Below, piece by piece: positions 54,314 through 61,568 of a stretch of DNA of 64,000 bases. Within the stretch, counting starts at the first letter, position 1. Every line of letters starts with the position of its first letter. A program made the position numbers and the translations under genes. The DNA is from an uncultured Acetobacterium sp. (GTDB lineage: Bacteria; Bacillota; Clostridia; Eubacteriales; Eubacteriaceae), in contig NZ_OY760905.1 in the NCBI RefSeq assembly GCF_963664135.1, positions 3,126,736 to 3,190,735 of the forward strand, read 5' to 3'. The notes under the pieces are model-generated. The model did no database searches. It was not told the origin of the DNA and saw only the letters and a program-made list of their open reading frames with translations.

Positions 54314-55801
54314 ATGAAGTATATTTTAGGAATTGACGAAGGCACCACCGGCGTAAAGGTCATGATTTTTGATAAGGCCGTGAACATTATTTCTCAGGCC
54401 TATTCGGAATTTACTCAATATTTTCCCCAATCCGGATGGGTGGAACACGATGCCAATGAAATTTGGGAAGTTACCCTGAAAATGGTGGCTGAGGCGCTAA
54501 AAAAAGGCAACGTCAAACCTGAGGCGATTGAAGCCATTGGCATTACCAATCAACGGGAAACCACGGTGTTTTGGGACAAAAAAACCAGTCAGCCCGTGTG
54601 TCGGGCGATTGTCTGGCAGGATCGTCGCAGCTTGGGCATTTGTGAAGCATTGGAAGCCAAGGACGGAGCCGGAATTGTCGATCGCACCGGGATGATTATT
54701 GTCCCCAATGATGCCGCCACAAAAATTCGCTGGCTGCTGGACAATGACCCTAAAGTTAAGGCCGGCGTCGATAACGGCGAATTGCTTTATGGTACCATTG
54801 ATACCTGGTTGGTTTGGAAACTGACCGGCGGCCGCGCCCATGTGACCGATTACTCCAACGCCTCGGTTACCCTGCTGCAAAACGCCAGAACCCTGGCTTA
54901 CGATGAATGGATCCTCAATGAATTACAGATACCCCGAGAAATATTGCCGGAGCTACGAACCTCCAGCGAGGTTTACGGGATAACCGATCCGGCGGTGTTC
55001 TTTGGGGCCGAAATACCGGTTGCCGGTATTTTAGGCGATCAACAGTCTGCCGCATTCGGGCAGGGCTGTCTAGAAAAGGGCATGGCAAAAAATACCTACG
55101 GAACAGGATCCTTTATGGTGATGAATACCGGCGATAAGTATGTGCCGCCTTCAGACGGTCTGTTTTCACCGGTTTTATGGAGCGCCAAAGGACGAACCGA
55201 TTACGGATTGGAAGGCATGGCCGATGTGTCGGGCGCTGTCATCCAATGGCTGCGGGATGGTTTGGGAATTATCAACGACGCCAAAGAAGCTGAGGAACTG
55301 GCGCTGCAAGTGGAAGACAGCCTCGGGGTCTACTTTGTGCCGGCTTTTGTGGGCTTGGGGGCTCCTTATTTTGATTCCTATGCCAGAGGCACCATTATTG
55401 GTATTTCCCGGGGAACCACCAAGCATCATATTGCCCGGGCGGCCCTGGAATCGATGGCCTTCCAGGTGAAAGATGCCTTTAATGTGATGGAAAAGAAATC
55501 AGGCTTTCAATTGACCAAACTGCGGGCTGATGGCGGTGGCGCCAAAAGTGATTTCATGCTTCAGTTCCAGGCCGATATTTTAGGAATCCCGGTCGAGCGT
55601 CCGGTGATTACTGAAACCACCACCCTGGGAGCAGTTTATGCAGCTGGTCTGGCTGTCGGTTACTGGGACAGCTTTGCAGAAATTGGTGAGTTCTGGAAAA
55701 TTGAAAAGCGTTTTGAACCGCAAATCAGCGAAGAAAAACGGCAGGAATTGTGTGGTTTCTGGGATAAAGCCGTCAATCGTTCAGCGGGATGGTTGAAATA
55801 A
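54314..55801 (+). CDS. glpK: Glycerol kinase-family FGGY kinase
   Basis: The 495-residue FGGY kinase has the N-terminal phosphate loop LGIDEGTTGVKVMIFD, SGWVEHDANEIW, GITNQRETTVFWDK, KNTYGTGSFMVMNTG and RADGGGAKSDFMLQFQADI. It closely follows glycerol kinase, but the usual GTTSSR loop reads GTTGVK, so the substrate could be a related polyol. It would make glycerol 3-phosphate, the signal for GlpP. No glpF or glpD is nearby. The ATG three bases inside the longest frame follows AAGGAG. Confidence 0.85.
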   Translation: MKYILGIDEGTTGVKVMIFDKAVNIISQAYSEFTQYFPQSGWVEHDANEIWEVTLKMVAEALKKGNVKPEAIEAIGITNQRETTVFWDKKTSQPVCRAIVWQDRRSLGICEALEAKDGAGIVDRTGMIIVPNDAATKIRWLLDNDPKVKAGVDNGELLYGTIDTWLVWKLTGGRAHVTDYSNASVTLLQNARTLAYDEWILNELQIPREILPELRTSSEVYGITDPAVFFGAEIPVAGILGDQQSAAFGQGCLEKGMAKNTYGTGSFMVMNTGDKYVPPSDGLFSPVLWSAKGRTDYGLEGMADVSGAVIQWLRDGLGIINDAKEAEELALQVEDSLGVYFVPAFVGLGAPYFDSYARGTIIGISRGTTKHHIARAALESMAFQVKDAFNVMEKKSGFQLTKLRADGGGAKSDFMLQFQADILGIPVERPVITETTTLGAVYAAGLAVGYWDSFAEIGEFWKIEKRFEPQISEEKRQELCGFWDKAVNRSAGWLK

Positions 55802-55805
55802 AATC

Positions 55806-55834
55806 TTGACAATTGCCTGCTGATGGACTAAAAT
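55806..55834 (+). promoter_or_regulatory. Promoter of the metal-ATPase operon
   Basis: TTGACA, 17 bases, TAAAAT; it starts an RNA that leads straight into the riboswitch. Confidence 0.85.
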
Positions 55835-55867
55835 ATAAGAAAATCTCTTTGCACTGCAGTGATTACA

Positions 55868-55987
55868 GTACAAACTGAGCAGGCGATGAACGATCAGAAG
55901 TTCATAGGGCCGGGCCACACCAGTGGCAGCAGATGATTATGCGCACATCTGCGGGACAGTAAAATGTTCCGTAGGTGTGTTTTTTTA
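55868..55987 (+). promoter_or_regulatory. NiCo (czcD-type) riboswitch with terminator
   Basis: The sequence holds the NiCo aptamer landmarks in order: ACTGAGCAGGCGATGAAC, GTTCAT, GGGCCGGGCC, a GTGGCAGCAGATGATTA junction, CGCACATCTG and GGGACAGT closing P1. From 55944 CACATCTGCGGGAC can instead pair with GTTCCGTAGGTGTG followed by T7, a terminator that uses part of the aptamer. Metal binding should prevent this and switch the gene on. The class binds Ni2+ and Co2+, and Fe2+ has also been proposed as ligand. The remaining bases to 56144 show nothing else. Confidence 0.92.
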
Positions 55988-56144
55988 TTATTGACGGAAG
56001 TTATGGATTAAGGTCTTTTTTCGAGGATGACGATTATACCAGCAGATATTGGGAACATAAGCTAAAACTGTCTAGAATTGATTGATTTATGAATCGATAA
56101 AGTGAAATAAAAGTCAAAAAACCAGAGAAAATGGAGGTGATTGC

Positions 56145-58658
56145 ATGGCTGAAAACAAAACCACGGGATTAACCACAACCGAAGCCCGAAAGCGGCAAGA
56201 ACAATATGGAAAAAATGAACTGACAGCCGAGAAAAAAGAGAATTTTTTCATCAAAACATTCCATATTATTTGCGAGCCGATGTTTTTGCTGCTGATTGTG
56301 GCGGCGGTGATTTACTTTGTTTTAGGGGAACCACGAGACGGTGCCGTGATGCTGGTTTTTGTCATCGGGATCATCAGCATTGATGTCATTCAGGAATGGA
56401 AAACCGATCAGACGCTCAATGCTTTAAAAGAGTTATCGGCACCCCATGTAACCGCTATTCGGGATGGTCAGGAAATTACGATTGCCAGCATGGATCTAGT
56501 TCCGGGTGATTTAATGCTGATTGCGGAAGGGGTTAAAATACCAGCAGATGGCGAAATCATTAAAGCCAATGACCTTTGTGTTGATGAATCGTCACTCACT
56601 GGCGAAGCCGAAGGCGTTTGGAAGGTTACTGTTGAAAATGCTGAAGTATCAGACGATTACTGGCGCCGGGATTATTGTTATGCCGGCACTCTGGTTACCC
56701 AGGGAAATGCCACGATCCTGGTTGATAAAATCGGTGCTTTAACCGAATACGGAAAAATTGGCACCAACGTGGCGTCGGTAATTGAATCACCGACGCCGTT
56801 ACAAAAACAGACCGGCAGCCTGGTGAAACTCTGTGCCGGCATTGCGGCGGTGCTGTTTGCTTTAGTCAGCACCATTACCTATTTTAATATTCCGGATCAT
56901 CCACTAAATGAACGGATTATTGAAAGCATCCTGTCGGGAATTACCCTGGCAATGGCGATGATCCCGGAAGAATTCCCGGTCATCTTGACGGTCTTTTTAT
57001 CCATGGGGGCCTGGCGATTAGCCAAGAAAAACTCCCTGGTCCGCAAACTGCCAGCGGTGGAAACCCTGGGAGCCGTTTCGGTCCTCTGTGTTGATAAAAC
57101 CGGCACCATTACCATGAATCAGATGACCGTGCGGGAAACCTGGGCCTGGCAGGGGGATACCGAAAATCTCTGTGAAATGATGGGTCTTGGCTGTGAAACT
57201 GAGGCCTATGACCCGATGGAAAAGGCAATGTTGCGGTATTGTGAAGAGCAAGGGATCAAAAAGTCCCATCTTTTTGGTGGCCAGTTGATCACCGAATATG
57301 CGTTTACCAATGAATTGAAAATGATGGGACACGTCTGGCATCATGATGGCGAAATTATTATCGCTGCCAAAGGATCGCCAGAACGATTGTTGACCATTTG
57401 TAATCTGACCAGTGATGAAAAAGCGGCGATTGACACAAAAATTATGGCGATGTCAAAGCAGGGACTGCGGGTCATCGCTGTCGGTGAAATGAGACCGAAG
57501 ACGGAAACTGAGATCCCTAAAACCATCACTCAGGCCAGGTTAACCTTTCTGGGGCTGGTTGGTCTGGCTGATCCCCCTCGGGAATCGGTTAAAGAAGACA
57601 TTAAAAACTGTACCAAAGCCGGGGTCCGGGTGGTGATGATCACCGGCGACAACGGCATCACTGCCAGCAGTATTGCCAAGCAAATTGGGATGCCTAATAG
57701 TGATCATATTATTACCGGCGATGAACTTAATAATATGTCGGATGAGGTACTCCGCGAAAAGGTCAAAGACGTCAGTATCTTCTCTCGGGTTGTTCCAGAG
57801 CATAAAATGCGGATTGTCAAAGCGTTCAAAGATAATGGTGAAGTGGTTGCCATGACTGGTGATGGAGTCAATGATGCACCAGCCCTAAAATCGGCCGATA
57901 TCGGCATCGCCATGGGTAAACGTGGATCAGAAGTATCCCGGGAAGCAGCGGATCTGATCCTGATGGATGATAATTTTTCAACCATTGTCGATACCATTAA
58001 GGACGGCCGCCGGATTTATGATAATATCCGCAAGGCCGTGGGTTATGTCTTTACCATTCATATCCCGATTGCAGCGTCATCATTATTAGCGCCGCTACTG
58101 GGAATTGCCCCGGCCAGCTTATTTTTGCTACCCTTGCATGTGGTCTTATTGGAACTGATTATCGATCCGACCTGTTCAATTGTTCTGGAACGGCAACCGG
58201 CCGAGCATGATATTATGGAGCGAAAGCCCCGAAATCCCGATGAGAATATTGTGACCGCCAAAATGCTGACAAAAAGCGTGATTCAGGGATTAATCATCTT
58301 TGGCGCCTCTTTCGGTACCTATTTTATCTTCCTGGGACAAGGAAATGCGGCACTGGCAAGAACCATGGGATTGGTGGTAATTATGCTTTCAAACTTAGTA
58401 CTCGTTCAAGTGAATAGTTCTGATAAGGACTTCGCTATCCAGTCACTAAAACGTCTGATTAAAGACAAGGTCATGTGGGCAATCAATATTGGTACCGTTT
58501 TGGGAATTCTGATTATTTTGTATACGCCTTTATGTAACTTCTTAAAGCTGTATCCATTAACGGCGGAACAATTCCTATTAGCTGTCGCCATCGCATTTTT
58601 ATCAGTCTTCTGGTATGAAGGGGCAAAACTGCTTAAATGGTTACGACGAAAAAAATAG
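56145..58658 (+). CDS. P-type cation ATPase under NiCo riboswitch control
   Basis: The 837-residue P-type ATPase has an actuator region with VDESSLTGEAEG, the phosphorylated Asp in CVDKTGTIT (Asp317), KGSPERLL, MITGDNGITA and the hinge MTGDGVNDAPALKSADIG. Ten membrane segments are suggested. It lacks the N-terminal CxxC and CPx motif of copper or cadmium pumps. Membrane helix 4 reads MIPEEFPV rather than the PEGL of Ca2+ pumps and helix 6 has LIIDPTCSI. With the upstream riboswitch, I infer export of Ni2+, Co2+ or Fe2+ rather than Ca2+. Start after GGAGGTGA. Confidence 0.9.
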   Translation: MAENKTTGLTTTEARKRQEQYGKNELTAEKKENFFIKTFHIICEPMFLLLIVAAVIYFVLGEPRDGAVMLVFVIGIISIDVIQEWKTDQTLNALKELSAPHVTAIRDGQEITIASMDLVPGDLMLIAEGVKIPADGEIIKANDLCVDESSLTGEAEGVWKVTVENAEVSDDYWRRDYCYAGTLVTQGNATILVDKIGALTEYGKIGTNVASVIESPTPLQKQTGSLVKLCAGIAAVLFALVSTITYFNIPDHPLNERIIESILSGITLAMAMIPEEFPVILTVFLSMGAWRLAKKNSLVRKLPAVETLGAVSVLCVDKTGTITMNQMTVRETWAWQGDTENLCEMMGLGCETEAYDPMEKAMLRYCEEQGIKKSHLFGGQLITEYAFTNELKMMGHVWHHDGEIIIAAKGSPERLLTICNLTSDEKAAIDTKIMAMSKQGLRVIAVGEMRPKTETEIPKTITQARLTFLGLVGLADPPRESVKEDIKNCTKAGVRVVMITGDNGITASSIAKQIGMPNSDHIITGDELNNMSDEVLREKVKDVSIFSRVVPEHKMRIVKAFKDNGEVVAMTGDGVNDAPALKSADIGIAMGKRGSEVSREAADLILMDDNFSTIVDTIKDGRRIYDNIRKAVGYVFTIHIPIAASSLLAPLLGIAPASLFLLPLHVVLLELIIDPTCSIVLERQPAEHDIMERKPRNPDENIVTAKMLTKSVIQGLIIFGASFGTYFIFLGQGNAALARTMGLVVIMLSNLVLVQVNSSDKDFAIQSLKRLIKDKVMWAINIGTVLGILIILYTPLCNFLKLYPLTAEQFLLAVAIAFLSVFWYEGAKLLKWLRRKK

Positions 58659-58831
58659 CAGAGCGTCAATTTTTCTCAAATAATTTTCGCTTTGTAGGAT
58701 GTAAAGTTATAAACGACTAAAAATACGTGGGGAATTTATATCACAAAAATTTTGATGTAAAGGACTAGCAAAGCACAGTGATAAAGTGTATAATAGCCTC
58801 AGATTATATTAGGAAAAGAGGACAAAAAGGA

Positions 58832-59632
58832 ATGAAAAAAAGAAGTATATTTGGTTTAATGCTTGTTGTTGTTCTGGTCGCCGGTTTGTTTGCAGGGTGT
58901 AGCAGTACCGCAAAAAAAGATACCAATGCCAACAATGACGATAAGACTTTTGTTGTGGGTCTGGACGACTCCTTCCCACCAATGGGTTTCAGAGATGATA
59001 AAAACGAAATCGTTGGTTTCGACGTAGATCTGGCTAAAGAAGTCGGCAAACGGATGGGAATGGAAGTTGTGCTTCAACCGATTAACTGGGATACCAAGGA
59101 ACTGGAACTGGATTCCGGCAACATCGACGTTATCTGGAATGGTTTAACCATCACCGACGAACGAAAAACAGCCATGGATTTCTCAAAACCTTACCTGCAA
59201 AATGATCAGGTCATCGTGGTTAAAAAAGACTCCCCGATTAAAACAAAAGCTGATCTGGCCGGAAAAAATATTGGCGTCCAAAAAGGATCGTCAGCTTATG
59301 ATGCCTTTACCGCTGATCCAATCAGCCAGCAAACTGCATCATTGAATGAATACCCGGAAAATGTTTCAGCTCTCAGTGATCTGGGAATTGGCCGAATCGA
59401 TGCCGTTGTTGTTGACTCCATTGTTGCCCGTTACTACATTACTTCAGAAAATGCTGATTTTGTCATTCTATCCGAAAGTTTATCACCAGAATTGTATGGC
59501 GTTGGGATCAAAAAAGGCAACACTGAACTGCAAACAAAAATTCAGGATGCCCTGGATGCGATGATTGCTGATGGAACAGCGGCTACCATTTCAACCAAAT
59601 GGTTTGGCGAAGACATCATTTACAAACCATAA
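58832..59632 (+). CDS. Polar amino acid ABC transporter, substrate-binding lipoprotein
   Basis: A 266-residue lipoprotein: signal peptide with lipobox LFAGC at about residue 20, then a family 3 binding fold with FVVGLDDSFPPMGFRD, IVGFDVDLAKEVGKRM and WNGLTITDERKTAMDFSKPY. It captures a polar amino acid outside the membrane and hands it to the permease encoded next. The ATG follows AAAAAGGA. A TATAAT at 58789-58794 with weak -35 TAGCAA is a possible promoter. The substrate is not certain; the fold is close to glutamine/cystine binders. Confidence 0.9.
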   Translation: MKKRSIFGLMLVVVLVAGLFAGCSSTAKKDTNANNDDKTFVVGLDDSFPPMGFRDDKNEIVGFDVDLAKEVGKRMGMEVVLQPINWDTKELELDSGNIDVIWNGLTITDERKTAMDFSKPYLQNDQVIVVKKDSPIKTKADLAGKNIGVQKGSSAYDAFTADPISQQTASLNEYPENVSALSDLGIGRIDAVVVDSIVARYYITSENADFVILSESLSPELYGVGIKKGNTELQTKIQDALDAMIADGTAATISTKWFGEDIIYKP

Positions 59633-59655
59633 CTAAAAAAACAACCAGCTCTTAG

Positions 59656-59686
59656 AAATCGGATAGTTTCTATCCGATTTTTTTAT
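59656..59686 (+). terminator. Intra-operon terminator after the binding protein gene
   Basis: AAATCGGATAG pairs perfectly with CTATCCGATTT and seven T follow. It would leave more binding-protein mRNA than permease mRNA, a common arrangement. Confidence 0.85.
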
Positions 59687-59730
59687 GACTGTTATCCAAT
59701 TTAAATTATTTCATTCCTCAGGAGAATAGT

Positions 59731-60393
59731 ATGTCAGATTATTTCACTTATTTATCCAATATTACCTTACCGATGTTAAATGGGATGGTCATCACCCTCA
59801 GTGTTTTCGCAGTGACGATTGTTTTATCCATTCCACTGGGTTTTGCTTTTACGATGATGGTTCGCAGTAAGTATAAACCCATTAGTTCCTTTGCCAACGC
59901 TTATATTTATGTCATGCGGGGAACACCTTTATTGCTCCAATTGATGTTTGTTTATTTTGGCTTGCCGCTCATACCTTTTGTGGGCCAGTTTCTTATTTTC
60001 AGTCGCTTTACTGCTGCTTGTATTGCTTTTGGGATGAACTATGCCGCCTATTTTGCTGAGATCTTCCGGGGCGGACTGTTGGCCATAGACAAGGGTCAAT
60101 ATGAGGCCGCCAAAGTATTGGGACTGACAAAATTTGAAACCATGATCCGGGTCGTGATTCCCCAGATGATCCGCGTCTGTTTGCCGGCCATCAGTAATGA
60201 AACCATTACGCTGGTCAAAGATACCGCTTTGGTGACGGTGATTGGGGTGGCTGAAATTCTGCATTATGCTAAAACGGCGGTTAATCGGGATGGCGATACT
60301 TTTGCCTTTCTGGTAGCAGCGGTTTTATACCTGTTGATCAATTTTGTGATTACCATGGTATTTAAGCGACTTGAAACGAAATACGAGTTCTAG
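59731..60393 (+). CDS. Polar amino acid ABC transporter permease
   Basis: The 220-residue permease has about five membrane segments and the cytoplasmic EAA loop GQYEAAKVLGLTKFETMIRV (about 125-145) that contacts the ATPase. The N-terminus LPMLNGMVITLSVF and RGTPLLLQLMFVYFGLP are typical of the HisM/GlnP family. It likely works as a homodimer, as only one permease gene is present. The ATP-binding gene starts nine bases after its stop. Confidence 0.93.
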   Translation: MSDYFTYLSNITLPMLNGMVITLSVFAVTIVLSIPLGFAFTMMVRSKYKPISSFANAYIYVMRGTPLLLQLMFVYFGLPLIPFVGQFLIFSRFTAACIAFGMNYAAYFAEIFRGGLLAIDKGQYEAAKVLGLTKFETMIRVVIPQMIRVCLPAISNETITLVKDTALVTVIGVAEILHYAKTAVNRDGDTFAFLVAAVLYLLINFVITMVFKRLETKYEF

Positions 60394-60402
60394 AGGAAAA
60401 AT

Positions 60403-61197
60403 ATGGAAATTATAAAAGTCAATCAACTTAATAAAAGCTTTGGCGACAATCATATCTTAAAAAACATTTCGTTCAATGTCAATAAAGGCGATGTGATGGC
60501 CATCATCGGATCATCAGGATCGGGAAAATCGACCCTGCTACGTTGCCTCATCGATCTGGAAAAAGCTGACAGCGGTGACATCATTATGGAGGGAAACCCC
60601 TTGCTTAAAGATGGGGTCTACCCCAGTGCGCCGGAGATCCGGTCGATTATTATGAAAATGGGAATGGTGTTTCAGCACTTCAATCTTTTTCCTCACCTGA
60701 CCGTTCGTCAGAATCTGGAACTGGCACCGAAGGTTGTTAAAAAAGAGGAGACCGGAGCGATGAATCAGCGCTGCGAAGCCTATCTGGATAAGGTCGGGCT
60801 GCTGGAACGGATTGATGCAATGCCGTCGACCCTGTCCGGCGGAGAAAAACAACGGGTGGCGATTGCCCGGGCGTTGATGATGAATCCCGATATCTTATTG
60901 TTTGATGAACCCACTTCGGCACTGGATCCGGAATTGACGGGCGAAGTGCTCAGCGTTATGCAAAGCCTGGCCAACGAGCACATGACCATGGTGGTGGTTA
61001 CCCATGAAATGAGTTTTGCCCGGGAAGTTGCCAACAAGGTGGTCTTTATGGATTCGGGGACGATCCTGGAAGAAGGAACGCCGGAAGATATTTTTATCCA
61101 CCCCAAACAAAAAAGGACCCAGGAGTTTTTAAGCAGTATTTTAAGAGAACAGAGCAAAAAAACAAAGAAACAATACCGACTCAAGAAGTATTGTTAA
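60403..61197 (+). CDS. Polar amino acid ABC transporter ATP-binding protein
   Basis: The 264-residue ATPase has Walker [10 protein letters not shown] (about 36-44), Q-loop [11 protein letters not shown], signature [17 protein letters not shown] and Walker [14 protein letters not shown], followed by the switch His in VVTHEMSFA. It matches the GlnQ/HisP group. The C-terminal 15 residues are Lys-rich ([13 protein letters not shown]). It powers uptake with the two genes upstream. Confidence 0.94.
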   Translation: MEIIKVNQLNKSFGDNHILKNISFNVNKGDVMAIIGSSGSGKSTLLRCLIDLEKADSGDIIMEGNPLLKDGVYPSAPEIRSIIMKMGMVFQHFNLFPHLTVRQNLELAPKVVKKEETGAMNQRCEAYLDKVGLLERIDAMPSTLSGGEKQRVAIARALMMNPDILLFDEPTSALDPELTGEVLSVMQSLANEHMTMVVVTHEMSFAREVANKVVFMDSGTILEEGTPEDIFIHPKQKRTQEFLSSILREQSKKTKKQYRLKKYC

Positions 61198-61220
61198 TTA
61201 AAATGAAAAATGGATATAAA

Positions 61221-61258
61221 AGAAAGCCTTCCCGATGAAAAATCGGGAAGGCTTTCTT
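61221..61258 (+). terminator. Terminator of the amino acid ABC operon
   Basis: AGAAAGCCTTCCCGAT pairs perfectly with ATCGGGAAGGCTTTCT around a five-base loop. Confidence 0.9.
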
Positions 61259-61269
61259 AATATAAAAAT

Positions 61270-61568
61270 TTGACAAATGGAGAAATGTATGATAGCATAT
61301 TAAATTGCATTGGTATCTTTTAAAATAAAGTTAGAATGCATCCTTGTCGTCAATTTTAAGGCGGTCAATGAAGCATTTGTGGCTCGGTCATGAACAACTG
61401 ATCAAAGGGGAAACATGTCAGAACCAGCAGATATGAAATTGATTACGGTCTAATAATAACACAAGGTGAGATGAAACACAACAGGCAAATTAGGGATACC
61501 CGTAGGCCCGACACGAGTCGGTAAGGGGGTAGTCCGTTGCTAAGTATTTTTGCGAGGGGTGATATTGG
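61270..61568 (+). promoter_or_regulatory. Promoter and long leader of rpoB
   Basis: TTGACA (61270-61275), 17 bases, TAGCAT (61293-61298). The leader is about 265 bases, with GCATT/AATGC near its start and ACCC..CCGAC-ACGA-GTCGG..GGGT between about 61498 and 61530. There is no rplL-like reading frame in it. The structure is not one I can name. Confidence 0.6.
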
